A DNA stretch of 64,000 nt from Duganella qianjiadongensis (GTDB taxonomy: Bacteria; Pseudomonadota; Gammaproteobacteria; Burkholderiales; Burkholderiaceae_D), in NCBI RefSeq assembly GCF_009857915.1, contig NZ_WWCM01000003.1:1-64000 (forward strand). Reading direction: 5' to 3'. Below, piece after piece: positions 18,017-26,849 of the stretch. The first letter of the stretch is position 1. Every line of letters begins with the position of its first letter. A model generated the notes under the pieces. That model searched no databases. It was not told the DNA's origin and saw nothing but the letters and a program-made list of their open reading frames with translations. The translations under genes were made by a program, and so were the position numbers.

Positions 18017-18748
18017 CTATTTGCAGCTGCGGCTTTCCGTGCCGGGGAAGCTGCTGCGCAGCTGTTCCAGCCGGTTCTTCAGGTCCGGATCGACATCGCG
18101 GAACTGGAACGACAGCAGTTTGCTGCCGCTCATGCGTGGCGCGATCTTGGCGGTGCGTACGCCCTGTTTCATCAGTGCGGCCAGCTGATTCTGCGCCGCC
18201 GTCTCGGTCTTGAACACACCCAGCGAAATGGCCCAGCGCATAGGCGTGTTATCGCTCATGATGAAGTAGTTATGCACGCCCAGCGCGCGCAGTTCGGCGG
18301 CCTTCTTGTCGGCGCCTTCCTTGCTGCCCTGCGGCGGCATGTACACCACGTAGCTGGAAATTTCGCTGCCCGGCAGGTTGTGGCGCGACTGGCGGTCGCC
18401 CAGTTTCAGCGGCGCCAGCACGGTTTCGAAGCGGCGCGCATCGGCCAGCACGAAGCTGGCGATTTCCACGCAGGCCTGTACTTCCGCTGCAGGCTTGGCA
18501 GTTGCTGCCGCACTGGCACTGGCACTGGCACTGGCACTAGCGCTGGCCGCACCAGCTGCACTGGCCACAGCGGCGCTGGCGTTATTGGCTTTTTCTTCCG
18601 GGATGATGACTAGCTTGTCGGCATTGAGCTGGTTGCTGAGCCGCTGCGGCTCGCGTTCGTTGCCGCTGAAGTGGCCCAGATAGCCTTTGCCATAGGCGAA
18701 CAGCCCAGCATTTACCGCTAACAGCGACCAGAAAATAAATTTCAGCAC
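18017..18748 (-). CDS. Membrane-anchored SPOR-like protein
   Basis: This 243-residue protein has one N-terminal membrane helix (MLKFIFWSLLAVNAGLFAYG), then a linker containing a long Ser-Ala dipeptide run, then a C-terminal domain (about 90-240). That domain holds a SPOR-type repeat pair: SYVVYMPPQGSKEGADKKAAELRALGVHNYFIM and AISLGVFKTETAAQNQLAALMKQGVRTAKI. Two Cys (CVEIASF and the last but one residue) may form a periplasmic disulfide. SPOR domains bind peptidoglycan lacking stem peptides. The gene follows coaX at 24 bases, as is usual in this order, and ends 7 bases from convergent rlpA. Confidence 0.82.
   Translation of the reverse strand: MLKFIFWSLLAVNAGLFAYGKGYLGHFSGNEREPQRLSNQLNADKLVIIPEEKANNASAAVASAAGAASASASASASASAAATAKPAAEVQACVEIASFVLADARRFETVLAPLKLGDRQSRHNLPGSEISSYVVYMPPQGSKEGADKKAAELRALGVHNYFIMSDNTPMRWAISLGVFKTETAAQNQLAALMKQGVRTAKIAPRMSGSKLLSFQFRDVDPDLKNRLEQLRSSFPGTESRSCK
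18511..18538. repeat. GGCACT hexanucleotide repeat inside the SPOR-like gene
   Basis: Four perfect GGCACT units (18515-18538) preceded by a partial one encode part of an Ser-Ala run on the minus strand. The unit length is a multiple of three, so slippage would alter linker length without frameshift. Confidence 0.85.
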
Positions 18749-18772
18749 GACGCTTTCCTCGAGTGTTACTGC

Positions 18773-19540
18773 CTATCCGGCGCTGCCGCTGGCAGCGTGC
18801 AGGCCGATCAGAACGATGTTGTCCACCATGCGGTACGGTACGGTGAGCATGGGCGCGATGAACTGGGCCGCGCCGCCCGAGATGATGCATTCCGCTGCCT
18901 GATGGCGCAAGAACGCATGTTCGATGGCGCCGCTCTGCGCAGCCAGACAGCCGCTCAGAATGGCATCGTCCGTGTTGTCGGCAAATCCATCCGGCAGCTT
19001 ACCGTCTTGCGCGATCTGCGGCAACTGGGCGGTGTTGCGCGCCAGCGAGCTGGCCATCAGACCCAGTCCGGGCACGATCATCCCGCCGAGGAAATGGCCG
19101 TCGGCCGTGACGGCGTCGATGGTGGTGGCCGTGCCGCAGTTGGCCACGATGACAGCACGCCCCGGCGCCAGTACATGGCCGGCGATGGCGGCAGCAAAGC
19201 GGTCGCAGCCCAGCTGGGCGGGATTGCGATAGCCGTTGTGCAGCCCGGCCGCTTCGGCTACGGAAGCAAACCAGCTGATGGTCTGTTCGGGCAGCAGCAT
19301 GGCGGGAAAGGTACGCTGCAGCACGTATTCCAGCTGCACGCGCAAGGCATTGCCCGCTACGTTGGCGATGATGATGCGGTCGACGCCCTGTTCGGCCACG
19401 GCGTCGTGCAGATGCAGTTCCAGTTGCGGCAGGTCGGCGTGGCTGACGGCACCATGGGCAAACCATGCACCGAGCGAGGCGCCGATTTCCACCAGCGCCC
19501 ATTTGACCCGCGTATTCCCTGCGTCTATCAGCAAAATCAT
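18773..19540 (-). CDS. coaX: Type III pantothenate kinase
   Basis: CoaX (255 residues) catalyses the first step of coenzyme A synthesis, phosphorylating pantothenate in the cytoplasm. It belongs to the ASKHA fold: phosphate-1 is LLIDAGNTRVKWALV, the substrate region LGCDRFAAAIAGHVLA and the phosphate-2 strand VIVANCGTATTIDAV are all present, as is GHFLGGMIVPGLGLMASSLARNTAQLP. Length is normal. It begins one base after the birA stop, so translation is coupled, an arrangement common in betaproteobacteria where birA and coaX are adjacent. Confidence 0.96.
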   Translation of the reverse strand: MILLIDAGNTRVKWALVEIGASLGAWFAHGAVSHADLPQLELHLHDAVAEQGVDRIIIANVAGNALRVQLEYVLQRTFPAMLLPEQTISWFASVAEAAGLHNGYRNPAQLGCDRFAAAIAGHVLAPGRAVIVANCGTATTIDAVTADGHFLGGMIVPGLGLMASSLARNTAQLPQIAQDGKLPDGFADNTDDAILSGCLAAQSGAIEHAFLRHQAAECIISGGAAQFIAPMLTVPYRMVDNIVLIGLHAASGSAG

Positions 19541-19541
19541 A

Positions 19542-20462
19542 TTAGTCCGTATAGTTCGGTGTTAGGCCGGCGGGCTGGTGCAGGGGCGTAGCAGCGCCGG
19601 CGGATTCGGGCTTGAGGCGCAGCGACACATCGCCCGATAGCACTTCCACCCGTCCCGCAGCCGTATCGAGCAGCAGGCGACCGATGGCATCTACGCCTGC
19701 TGCACGGCCCTGCTGCACGATCTGGTCCTGATCAAGGATCACCACTTCGCGGCCATGCCATGCATGCAGCGCATTCCAGCGTTCACAGAACGGGGCAAAG
19801 CCGGTATCGTCGAATTCGGCCAGTACGGCAGCCAGACGGCTGAGCAGCGCGGCCACCAGCTGCTCGCGCGGCATCTGCGCCAGCCATGGTGCCGCCGCGA
19901 CGCTGCGGCCGATCCGGCTTTCCAGCTGGTCCGGCATCAGCAGGTTGAGGCCCACGCCGATCACGGCCCAGATGGCGCCGTCCGTGTCGCGCTTGGCTGT
20001 CTGGCTCTCCACCAGTATGCCGGCCAGTTTGGCGCCATCGCGCAGCAAGTCGTTGGGCCACTTGATCTGCACCGGCACGCCCAGGCTGCCCAGCGTTTCG
20101 GCCAGCGCTACGCCCACTGCCATCGGCAGGCCGGACATGCGGTGCAGCGGGCCTTTGAAGCGCCACGCCAGCGAGAACATCAGCGCCGCACCGGGTTCGG
20201 ACAGCCAGCTACGGCCTGCGCGTCCCCGCCCCGCCGTCTGCTGGTGGGCGATGCGCAGGGTAGGGCCAGCCAGCGTGTCGATGCGGGCCAGCAGGTCGGC
20301 ATTGGTGGAGCCGGTCTGTTCGACGATTTCGATGGCCACGTGGCTGGCACTGCTGGCGCAGGCAGCGCTGATGGCCGCAGCACTGTTCTGGTCCAGCGCG
20401 GCGCGTTGCGGCGGGTGACTTAGTGGCCGTACTGGCTGGGCTGGCTGTACTGGCTGCATCAT
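19542..20462 (-). CDS. birA: Biotin-[acetyl-CoA-carboxylase] ligase, class I (no DNA-binding domain)
   Basis: The 306-residue enzyme activates biotin as biotinyl-AMP and attaches it to the carboxyl carrier protein. The biotin-adenylate loop GRGRAGRSW, the KWPNDLL strand and the late GVGLNLLMP motif are clear. It lacks the N-terminal winged helix of E. coli BirA, so it should not repress biotin genes itself. The first 35 residues are Pro/Gln-rich and may be unstructured or reflect a later true start. The ATG at 20462 overlaps the SDR stop (ATGA), which supports the upstream start. Confidence 0.95.
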   Translation of the reverse strand: MMQPVQPAQPVRPLSHPPQRAALDQNSAAAISAACASSASHVAIEIVEQTGSTNADLLARIDTLAGPTLRIAHQQTAGRGRAGRSWLSEPGAALMFSLAWRFKGPLHRMSGLPMAVGVALAETLGSLGVPVQIKWPNDLLRDGAKLAGILVESQTAKRDTDGAIWAVIGVGLNLLMPDQLESRIGRSVAAAPWLAQMPREQLVAALLSRLAAVLAEFDDTGFAPFCERWNALHAWHGREVVILDQDQIVQQGRAAGVDAIGRLLLDTAAGRVEVLSGDVSLRLKPESAGAATPLHQPAGLTPNYTD

Positions 20463-21253
20463 GCGCTACCCTTGCGCGGCTTGTGCGGCGCATTGCCGAA
20501 GGCCAGATCGTACAGCCAGTTAGGCAGCAGGCGCAGCACTTTGGCGACGACGCCCATCTGCCACGGAATCACGCGGTAGCTGCTGCCCCGTGCAATGGTC
20601 TGCACCGCCTGCACGGCGAATTTCTGCACTGGCATCAGGAACGGCATGGGATAGGGATTAATCTGCGTCATCGGCGTATCGATGTAGCCGGGGCAGATGG
20701 TCACCACGCGGATATTGTGCCGCTTGAGTTCCAGCCGCAGCGACTCGCAGTAGCTGATCACGGCCGCTTTGGAGGCGCTATAGGCTTCGGCGCCGGGCAG
20801 GCCGCGTATGCCGGCCACGCTGCCTATGCCCACCAGCCGTGCCGGCGTTCCTTGCGTTTTCATGGCAGGAATGAACGGCGCAAAGGTGGCTGCCGTGGCC
20901 ACCACATTGGTAGCGATTACGGCATCGAATACCGGTATATCTTCGGAAAACTCGCTCAGGGTGCCGACTGAAATGCCGGCGTTGGCCACCACGATATCGA
21001 TGCCGCCTGCGTGGCCGAGAAAGTCCTGCGCCGCTGCGGCTATGGCAGCATGATCGCGCACATCGACCGCATAGGCGCGATGCCTTTCTGGATGGGGCAG
21101 AGTAGCGATCAGATCATCGAGCACGGCGCTGCGGCGCGCCAGCAGACCTAGCGTGGCACCTTGTGCGGCATACTGGGCGGCCAGAGCCTCGCCTATGCCG
21201 CTGGAAGCGCCGGTGATGAAGACCCGCTGGCCAGCGCCGCCCTGCTTGTTCAT
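20459..21253 (-). CDS. Short-chain dehydrogenase/reductase (SDR) family protein
   Basis: From the ATG at 21253 the product is 264 residues. It has the classical SDR layout: cofactor motif TGASSGIG (about 15-22), NAG in IVVANAGIS, the catalytic Ser in GIGSVAG, and YxxxK in YSASK. A C-terminal segment with hydrophobic stretches (LRLLPNWLYDLAF) may touch the membrane. Such SDRs reduce carbonyls with NAD(P)H; the substrate is unknown. An upstream in-frame extension to 21409 overlaps dsbA and lacks SDR features, so I rejected it. It lies two bases after dsbA and overlaps birA by four. Confidence 0.92.
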   Translation of the reverse strand: MNKQGGAGQRVFITGASSGIGEALAAQYAAQGATLGLLARRSAVLDDLIATLPHPERHRAYAVDVRDHAAIAAAAQDFLGHAGGIDIVVANAGISVGTLSEFSEDIPVFDAVIATNVVATAATFAPFIPAMKTQGTPARLVGIGSVAGIRGLPGAEAYSASKAAVISYCESLRLELKRHNIRVVTICPGYIDTPMTQINPYPMPFLMPVQKFAVQAVQTIARGSSYRVIPWQMGVVAKVLRLLPNWLYDLAFGNAPHKPRKGSA

Positions 21254-21255
21254 GC

Positions 21256-21927
21256 TTATTTCTTTTCCGCTTTGGCCTTGGCGACCAGAATATCCATCAC
21301 CTGCAGCGCCTGTGCGTGCAGCTGGGCTTCCGAAGTTGCGCTCTTGCTGCCTTCGTTGGCCATGGTCGGCGAAGTGATGTACTTGCCGTCGATGGCGATC
21401 AGCGGCCACGAATCCACCGTGTAGGCATCCATCATCGAGCCGGCACGGCGCACACTGCCTGCCACGCCGAAGCCGCGATAGGTGTCGATGAATTTCTGCT
21501 TGTCTATGCCCTGTTTGGCGATGAAGTCGAACACCAGTTCGTCGCGATTCATGCGGTTGCGGTTGACGTGCATCTCCTGGAAGATCTTGCTGTGCATGGC
21601 GTCGTTCATCAGGCCCATGGCGATCAGCGTGAAGTACATTTTCTGCTGCGGCAGATCAGTCCCCTGGCGGGAAATGTGCATGCGCTTGAAGACGATGTTG
21701 TCGCCCTGTTTTTTTACCCATGCCGTCAGGTCCGGATCGAAAGCATTGCAGTGCGGGCAGGCGTAATCGAAGAACTCCAGTACTTCCACTTTCTTGCCCG
21801 CTTCGACCGGCTGGGCGCTGGCCAGCACGCGGTATTCCACGCCGTTTTTCGGATCGGCCGGCGATGCAGCCGCCATGGCTACTACACCCAGCATCAATGC
21901 ACCTGCCAGCCATTTCATGAAACGCAT
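21256..21927 (-). CDS. dsbA: Periplasmic thiol:disulfide oxidoreductase DsbA
   Basis: DsbA (223 residues) introduces disulfides into exported proteins. A signal peptide with core LAGALMLGVVAMAAA ends near residue 22. The thioredoxin-fold domain holds the redox motif CPHC in FFDYACPHCNAF, followed by the helical insertion (QKMYFTLIAMGLMNDAMHSKIFQEMH) and the cis-Pro loop WPLIAIDGKY. Length is standard. It sits between a SPOR gene and an SDR gene on the minus strand, the common Burkholderiales order after argS. Confidence 0.95.
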   Translation of the reverse strand: MRFMKWLAGALMLGVVAMAAASPADPKNGVEYRVLASAQPVEAGKKVEVLEFFDYACPHCNAFDPDLTAWVKKQGDNIVFKRMHISRQGTDLPQQKMYFTLIAMGLMNDAMHSKIFQEMHVNRNRMNRDELVFDFIAKQGIDKQKFIDTYRGFGVAGSVRRAGSMMDAYTVDSWPLIAIDGKYITSPTMANEGSKSATSEAQLHAQALQVMDILVAKAKAEKK

Positions 21928-21980
21928 AGAGCTACTCCCGATACAAGATAGTTAGACGAAAGGTCGACTTGCGGCGCGCC

Positions 21981-22691
21981 TTATTTCTGGTTGCGCACCA
22001 CGGCTACATCGATGCCGTTTTCCGACAGTTTGCTGCGCACTTTGTTCATGGCTTCGACCTGATTGAAAGGCCCCATGCGTACGCGGTGCAGCACGCCGTT
22101 GTCGGTGGCGCGGTCCGATACATTGGCTTCGAAGCCCAGCAACGCCAGCTTGGCACGCGCGCTTTCTGCGTCGCCCACTTCGCGGAAGGCGCCGATCTGC
22201 AGATAGTAGATGTATTTTTCGTCGCTGCTGTCAGCTGCGACTTTGGCTGCCGGTTGCGGTGCTACATTGGCCGCTGCCGGCGTGGCAGCCGGTTTGCTCT
22301 TCTCGACCACCGGCGCCTGCGCCGTTGCCGGTGCTGCCGGTGCTGCCGGGGCAGCTGGCGTGCCTTGTATCTTGTCCACCACCGACTGCAGCGGATCGGC
22401 TGCCGGTGCTTTCGGCGTGTCCTTGCTAAAGTCGCGCGCTGCTTCCCGCGCCGCGTCCTTGTTGCCGTACATAGGCTTGTTCGGATCGGCCGTCTGCCCC
22501 GCCGTCGGTTCCGCCGTCTTGCTGCTGCGTCCCTTGTCGGTGAATGGCGTGGCGCCCTTGTTGATGACGAGCGCCACTACCACAGCGATCGACAGGCCGA
22601 TCACCAGCCCGATCACGATGCCGATGATGGTATTGCCGCGCTGTTGAGCCAGAGCAGGAAGACGGGAACGGAAAGTCATAGTGCAGGACAT
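21981..22691 (-). CDS. SPOR-domain membrane protein, FtsN-like
   Basis: The 236-residue protein has a cytoplasmic N-terminus with basic residues, one membrane helix (about 20-42, IIGIVIGLVIGLSIAVVVALVI), an Ala/Pro-rich periplasmic linker, and a C-terminal SPOR domain (about 160-232, YYLQIGAFREVGDAESARAKL to HRVRMGPFNQVEAMNKVRSKL). This layout is that of FtsN-type division proteins that bind septal peptidoglycan. The start may be 22691 or the in-frame ATG at 22679. It follows argS by about 10 bases, the usual arrangement in this order. Confidence 0.9.
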   Translation of the reverse strand: MSCTMTFRSRLPALAQQRGNTIIGIVIGLVIGLSIAVVVALVINKGATPFTDKGRSSKTAEPTAGQTADPNKPMYGNKDAAREAARDFSKDTPKAPAADPLQSVVDKIQGTPAAPAAPAAPATAQAPVVEKSKPAATPAAANVAPQPAAKVAADSSDEKYIYYLQIGAFREVGDAESARAKLALLGFEANVSDRATDNGVLHRVRMGPFNQVEAMNKVRSKLSENGIDVAVVRNQK

Positions 22692-22700
22692 CCTCGGTAA

Positions 22701-24410
22701 TTACATCTTGGCCGGTGCCGAAACACCGATCAGTGCCAGACCATTGCGCAGAACCTGACGGGTAGCCACCATCAGCGCGATACGGGCTGCTTTCAGGGCT
22801 TCGTCGTCGACCAGCACGCGCTCGGCGAAGTAGAAGCTGTGCAGATTAGCGGCCAGATCGCGCAGGTAGAAGGCGATCTGGTGCGGACCCAGTTCGGCCT
22901 GGGCGCGCGCCAGCGTTTCCGGATAGGCGGCCAGCGTGGCCAGCAGGGCAGCTTCGGTCGGTGCCGTCAGCGGCGACAGATCGACCGTGGCCAGATCCGC
23001 TTCGTTGCCGCTCCACTGTTCCAGCATGCGGCAGATACGGGCATGCGCGTACTGCACGTAGTACACCGGATTTTCATCCGAGGTTTTCAGTGCCACATCG
23101 ACGTCGAACACGAATTCGGTGTCGGCTTTGCGCGAGATCAGGAAGAAGCGCACGGCATCGCGGCCTTTCTCGATATCGCCGCCGCCCGACCATTCGATCA
23201 GATCGCGCACGGTGACGTAGGAACCGGCACGCTTGGAAATCTTGACTTCCTCGCCGCCTTTCATCACGGTGACCATTTTGTGCAGCACGTAGTCAGGGAA
23301 GCCTTGCGGTATGCCCACGTTGACTGCCTGCAGACCGGCGCGCACGCGGGCGATGGTGCCGTGGTGGTCGGAACCCTGCACATTGATAGCCTGGGTAAAG
23401 CCGCGCTGGAATTTGACGATGTGGTAGGCCACGTCCGGCACGAAGTAGGTGTAGGTACCATCCTTCTTGCGCATCACGCGGTTCTTGTCGTCGCCGTAGT
23501 CTTCGGTCTTCAGCCACAGCGCGCCATCTTCTTCGTAGGTCTTGCCGGACTTGTTGAGCATGTCCACGGCAGCATCGACCTTGCCGTCCGAGTACAGCGA
23601 CGATTCGAGGTAGTAGTTATCGAACTTTACGCCGAAGGCCTGCAGGTCGATATCCTGTTCGTTACGCAGATAGGTTACGGCGAACTGGCGGATCGATTCG
23701 ATATCTTCCACTTCGCCGCTGGCGGTGGCTGGTGCGCCGTCGGAGGCGGATACCGTCTTCTTGAGTTTGAAATCTTCGGCGATATCGGCGATGTAGTCGC
23801 CGTTGTAGGCCGATTCCGGCCATTCTGCGTCGCCCGGCTTGAAGCCGCGCAGACGGGCTTGCACCGAATTGGCCAGCGTCTGGATCTGCACGCCGGCGTC
23901 GTTGTAGTAGAACTCGCGGGTGACATCGTAGCCCTGCGACTGGAACAGCGAGGACAGCGCGTCGCCCAGTGCGGCCTGACGGCCGTGGCCTACGTGCAGC
24001 GGACCGGTGGGGTTGGCCGAAACGAATTCGATGATGACTTTTTTACCGGCACCGGCGCTAGCGCTGCCGAATGCGCAACCCTGTGCCAGCACGGCTTTGA
24101 CCACGGCCTGCTTGGCCGCCGCGCTGACGCGCAGGTTGATGAAGCCGGGACCGGCGATATCCGCCGATTCCACCAGACCCTGAGCCGCCGGATTGGCCAG
24201 CAGGGCGTCCACCACCTTGGTGGCCAGCTCGCGCGGGTTCATTTTCAGCTGTTTGGCCAGCTGCATGGCGATATTGCAGGCGACGTCGCCGTGCGACGGG
24301 TCGCGCGGGCGCTCCAGCACGACGTTGGCAAGCACTTCGGTGCCGGCCAGCAGAGGGGCCAGAGCGGACTGGAACAGGGCGGTGATATCTTGTTTTTGTT
24401 GGGCGAGCAT
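22701..24410 (-). CDS. argS: Arginyl-tRNA synthetase
   Basis: ArgS (569 residues from the ATG at 24410) is a class I synthetase. The N-terminal Add-1 domain that recognises the D-loop covers about 1-115. The HIGH motif is HVGH in [17 protein letters not shown] (about residue 139), the KMSK equivalent is KISKR in [15 protein letters not shown], and the DALR anticodon-binding domain fills the C-terminus (ending [16 protein letters not shown]). A TTG two codons upstream (24416) is an alternative start but lies within the leader hairpin region. Like gatC, it has no Shine-Dalgarno sequence and carries the shared leader. Confidence 0.97.
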   Translation of the reverse strand: MLAQQKQDITALFQSALAPLLAGTEVLANVVLERPRDPSHGDVACNIAMQLAKQLKMNPRELATKVVDALLANPAAQGLVESADIAGPGFINLRVSAAAKQAVVKAVLAQGCAFGSASAGAGKKVIIEFVSANPTGPLHVGHGRQAALGDALSSLFQSQGYDVTREFYYNDAGVQIQTLANSVQARLRGFKPGDAEWPESAYNGDYIADIAEDFKLKKTVSASDGAPATASGEVEDIESIRQFAVTYLRNEQDIDLQAFGVKFDNYYLESSLYSDGKVDAAVDMLNKSGKTYEEDGALWLKTEDYGDDKNRVMRKKDGTYTYFVPDVAYHIVKFQRGFTQAINVQGSDHHGTIARVRAGLQAVNVGIPQGFPDYVLHKMVTVMKGGEEVKISKRAGSYVTVRDLIEWSGGGDIEKGRDAVRFFLISRKADTEFVFDVDVALKTSDENPVYYVQYAHARICRMLEQWSGNEADLATVDLSPLTAPTEAALLATLAAYPETLARAQAELGPHQIAFYLRDLAANLHSFYFAERVLVDDEALKAARIALMVATRQVLRNGLALIGVSAPAKM

Positions 24411-24436
24411 GGGCAATGGGGCGGTCTAGCCGCGCA
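24408..24436 (-). promoter_or_regulatory. argS leader hairpin shared with gatC
   Basis: Before the argS ATG the minus strand reads TTGCGCGGCTAGACCGCC then CCATTGCCC and ATG. A 4-bp stem GCGG/CCGC (24421-24433) encloses the same CTAGA loop as the gatC leader. The match over the 28 bases upstream of the two ATGs is nearly complete, with small changes in the 3' arm. In argS the mismatch shortens the stem, so the conserved part is the sequence rather than the full helix. That points to a protein or small RNA recognising the sequence (inference). Confidence 0.6.
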
Positions 24437-24469
24437 ATAGGTCGAGTGGGTCTATCCAGAAGCGAAAAC

Positions 24470-24491
24470 GGCCGGTACGCTGGCACCGGCC
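24470..24491 (-). promoter_or_regulatory. 5' hairpin of the argS transcript
   Basis: A perfect 7-bp stem GGCCGGT/ACCGGCC with an 8-base loop is followed on the minus strand by CGTTTTCGC. It lies just after the predicted start of transcription. With only four U it is a poor terminator; it may protect the 5' end or act as an attenuator. Confidence 0.5.
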
Positions 24492-24502
24492 AAACAGCGG
24501 TA

Positions 24503-24531
24503 ATTATACTGGTTTGCCGACGGTGGGTCAT
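24503..24531 (-). promoter_or_regulatory. argS promoter
   Basis: On the minus strand a perfect -10 TATAAT (24503-24508) is preceded at 17 bases by ATGACC (24526-24531), a fair -35. Transcription would begin near 24497, giving a leader of about 85 bases that holds both argS hairpins. Confidence 0.7.
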
Positions 24532-24685
24532 TGCGGCGGACGCGGCCAGCAGCGCCGTTAGCGGCGGAATGGCATCGCCACGGCAGAGTCACTACTGTAT
24601 ACTGCGCGATTACTTGGCTATTCGCGCGCCATGGCCGTTCCGGTTCGGCCCGCGCGCCGCAGCCGGCCCACTCTGGAATTAGCAT

Positions 24686-26233
24686 ATGAACAAGCGTCCG
24701 ACGCTCTCTCTGAAAACCCCTGCCAAGGCGTCAGCCAAGGCCGTAGCCAAGGCGCCCGCACGGCCATCCGCCTACGGGGCGGCTAGGGCAACAGAACAGG
24801 TGCCGGCCGGAGCGCCAGTCAAAGCAACCGTACCAGTCAGACCATCCGCAGCAGGCCAGGCGCCTGCCAGAGCGCCCGCAGGCGCGCTGCGCGCCAGCCA
24901 TGCACGCGAGCTCAAGCCGACCCTGCAGACCAGCTTCCAGACTGGCCTGAAAGCCGATTCGCTGGCTTTCAGCCTGCTCGGCGCGGCACAGGCAGTGGCG
25001 CTGGTGCGTACCGGCACCAATCTGCCGCAGGCGCTGGCCCAGCTGTGGGCGCGCAGCGAGACCAGCCCGCAGGCGCGCGGCGCCATGCAGGATATTGCCT
25101 ACCGCTGCATGCGCCAGCTTGGCCAGAGCGAAGCCCTGATCGCCCAGCTGGCGCCGAAAGCGCCCGATCCGCTGGTTGCTGCCCTGCTGGCCTGCGCACT
25201 GGCCCTGATGACGGCGCCCGATGCGGTAGCGCCTTACGAAGAATTCACCGTGGTCAACCAGACAGTGACGGCGGCCGAAGCCCACCCGGACACGGCGCGG
25301 GCCAAAGCCATGGTCAACGCCGTGCTGCGCCGCTTCCAGCGCGAACGCGCGGCCTTGCTGGAAACCGCACTGCTGCAGCCGGTGGCGCAGTGGAACTACC
25401 CGCAATGGTGGATCGATGCGGCCCGCACAGCCTGGCCGCGCGAATGGCAGGCCATACTCAAGGCCGGTAACGGCGCGCCGCCGCTCACGTTGCGCATCAA
25501 TGCCCGCAAAACCACGCTGGAACAGTATCTGGCCACCTTGCAGCAAGCGGGTATGGCGGCCAGCGCCATCGGCCCGTACGCCGTGCGGCTGGAAAAGCCG
25601 GTCGGCGTGCATCTGATTCCCGGTTTTGCCGAGGGCGTGGTCTCGGTGCAGGATGCCGGCGCCCAGCTGGCCGCGCCGCTGCTCGATGTGCGCGATGGCA
25701 TGCGTGTGCTCGATGCCTGCGCTGCGCCGGGCGGCAAAACCTGCCACATCCTGGAGCTGGCCGATGCTAAAGTGACAGCCCTCGATGCCGACCCCAAGCG
25801 GCTGGCGCGGGTGGGCGAGAACCTCGAACGGCTGCAGCTCAAGGCCACCCTGCGCACGGCCGACGCCCAGAGCGCGGCATGGTGGGATGGCCAGCAGTTC
25901 GACCGCATACTGGCCGATGTGCCGTGCACCGCCTCCGGCATCGTGCGGCGCCACCCCGATATCCGCTGGCTGCGCCGCAAGGGCGACACGCTCCAACTAG
26001 CAACACTTTCCGCCAAAATCCTCGACAATCTTTGGCAGATGCTGGCACCGGGTGGTAAATTGCTATTCGTGACCTGTTCGCTCTGGCCACAGGAATCCGA
26101 GGCGCAGGCCGCGGCATTCGCAGTACGGCATCAGGCTGTGCGGCTAGCTGCCCCCGGCCAGTTGCTGCCGGGTGGCGTAGCGGGACAGGATCATGATGGT
26201 TTGTTCTACGCCCTGTTCCAGAAAAATGCGTAG
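24686..26233 (+). CDS. rsmB: 16S rRNA (cytosine-967 C5) methyltransferase RsmB
   Basis: RsmB uses S-adenosylmethionine to methylate C967 of 16S rRNA. After an unusual Lys/Ala/Pro-rich N-terminal extension of about 80 residues comes the NusB-like RNA-binding domain (about 90-235, LAQLWARSETSPQARGAMQDIAYRCMRQLG). The Rossmann methyltransferase domain follows: SAM motif VLDACAAPGGKTCHILEL, DALDAD-like VTALDADPKRL, motif IV DVPCTASGIVRRHPDIRW and motif VI FVTCSLWPQE with the catalytic Cys. Total 515 residues, longer than the usual 430 because of the extension. It starts the rsmB-DUF4390-ntrY-ntrX run. Confidence 0.96.
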   Translation: MNKRPTLSLKTPAKASAKAVAKAPARPSAYGAARATEQVPAGAPVKATVPVRPSAAGQAPARAPAGALRASHARELKPTLQTSFQTGLKADSLAFSLLGAAQAVALVRTGTNLPQALAQLWARSETSPQARGAMQDIAYRCMRQLGQSEALIAQLAPKAPDPLVAALLACALALMTAPDAVAPYEEFTVVNQTVTAAEAHPDTARAKAMVNAVLRRFQRERAALLETALLQPVAQWNYPQWWIDAARTAWPREWQAILKAGNGAPPLTLRINARKTTLEQYLATLQQAGMAASAIGPYAVRLEKPVGVHLIPGFAEGVVSVQDAGAQLAAPLLDVRDGMRVLDACAAPGGKTCHILELADAKVTALDADPKRLARVGENLERLQLKATLRTADAQSAAWWDGQQFDRILADVPCTASGIVRRHPDIRWLRRKGDTLQLATLSAKILDNLWQMLAPGGKLLFVTCSLWPQESEAQAAAFAVRHQAVRLAAPGQLLPGGVAGQDHDGLFYALFQKNA

Positions 26234-26849
26234 TTTTAGCTCCCTTTGCCCGCACCAACCAAGTACCGGCCCTGACGTGACACGACGAGTTCTTCGCCTG
26301 CTGATCGCCCGAATCCTGCTGATACTGGCGTGCGTCCTGCCGCAGCTGGCGCGTGCTGACGGAGTGGAGATCCGCCGTTTCAACATCGAAGCGAGCGAAG
26401 AAGGTTACCGGCTGAATGCCCGCTACGGTTTCGAACTGAGCCCCGATATGGAAGACACGCTGCAGCATGGCGTGTCGCTGTACTTCACCACCGAAGTCGA
26501 ATTCACCCGCCCGCGCTGGTACTGGTTTGATGAAAAGGCGATTGTTGCGCGCCAGACCATAGTGCTCGGTTATAACGTGCTGACCCGTAAATACAGCGTC
26601 AACGTCAACGGCAGCCTGAAACAGAACTATTCCTCCTCGCTGGAAGACGCGCTGCTGTCGATCCGCAACCCCAACCGCTGGGTGGTGGCACCCCGTTCGT
26701 CCCTGAAAGTGGGCGAGAACTACAACGTCAAACTGAGCATGGGGCTGGACACCAACTACATCTCCAAGCCACTCAAGGTTAACGCGCTCAATAACAGCGA
26801 ATGGCGTTTGACCTCGGACAAGAAAATCTTCCAGTACAAGGCGGAGTAA
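26226..26849 (+). CDS. DUF4390 family exported protein
   Basis: The protein is exported: a hydrophobic signal sequence VLRLLIARILLILACVLPQLARA is followed by a beta-rich domain of about 170 residues (VEIRRFNIEASEEGYRLNARYGFELSPDMEDTL, YFTTEVEFTRPRWYWFDEKAIV, WRLTSDKKIFQYKAE). These match the DUF4390 family found between rsmB and ntrY in betaproteobacteria. Two starts are possible: the ATG at 26226, overlapping the rsmB stop by eight bases, or the GTG at 26277, which gives a more typical signal peptide (MTRRVLRLL). I list the longer one. Its function is unknown; gene order suggests an envelope partner of NtrY. Confidence 0.85.
   Translation: MRSFSSLCPHQPSTGPDVTRRVLRLLIARILLILACVLPQLARADGVEIRRFNIEASEEGYRLNARYGFELSPDMEDTLQHGVSLYFTTEVEFTRPRWYWFDEKAIVARQTIVLGYNVLTRKYSVNVNGSLKQNYSSSLEDALLSIRNPNRWVVAPRSSLKVGENYNVKLSMGLDTNYISKPLKVNALNNSEWRLTSDKKIFQYKAE

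Noticed and set aside
20459..21409. 316-residue form of the SDR protein
   Set aside because: The first 52 residues overlap dsbA in another frame, have no SDR character, and the ATG at 21253 gives the normal length.
24470..24491. Intrinsic terminator upstream of argS
   Set aside because: Only four T follow, and the hairpin lies between the argS promoter and its start codon; 5' stabiliser or attenuator is more likely.
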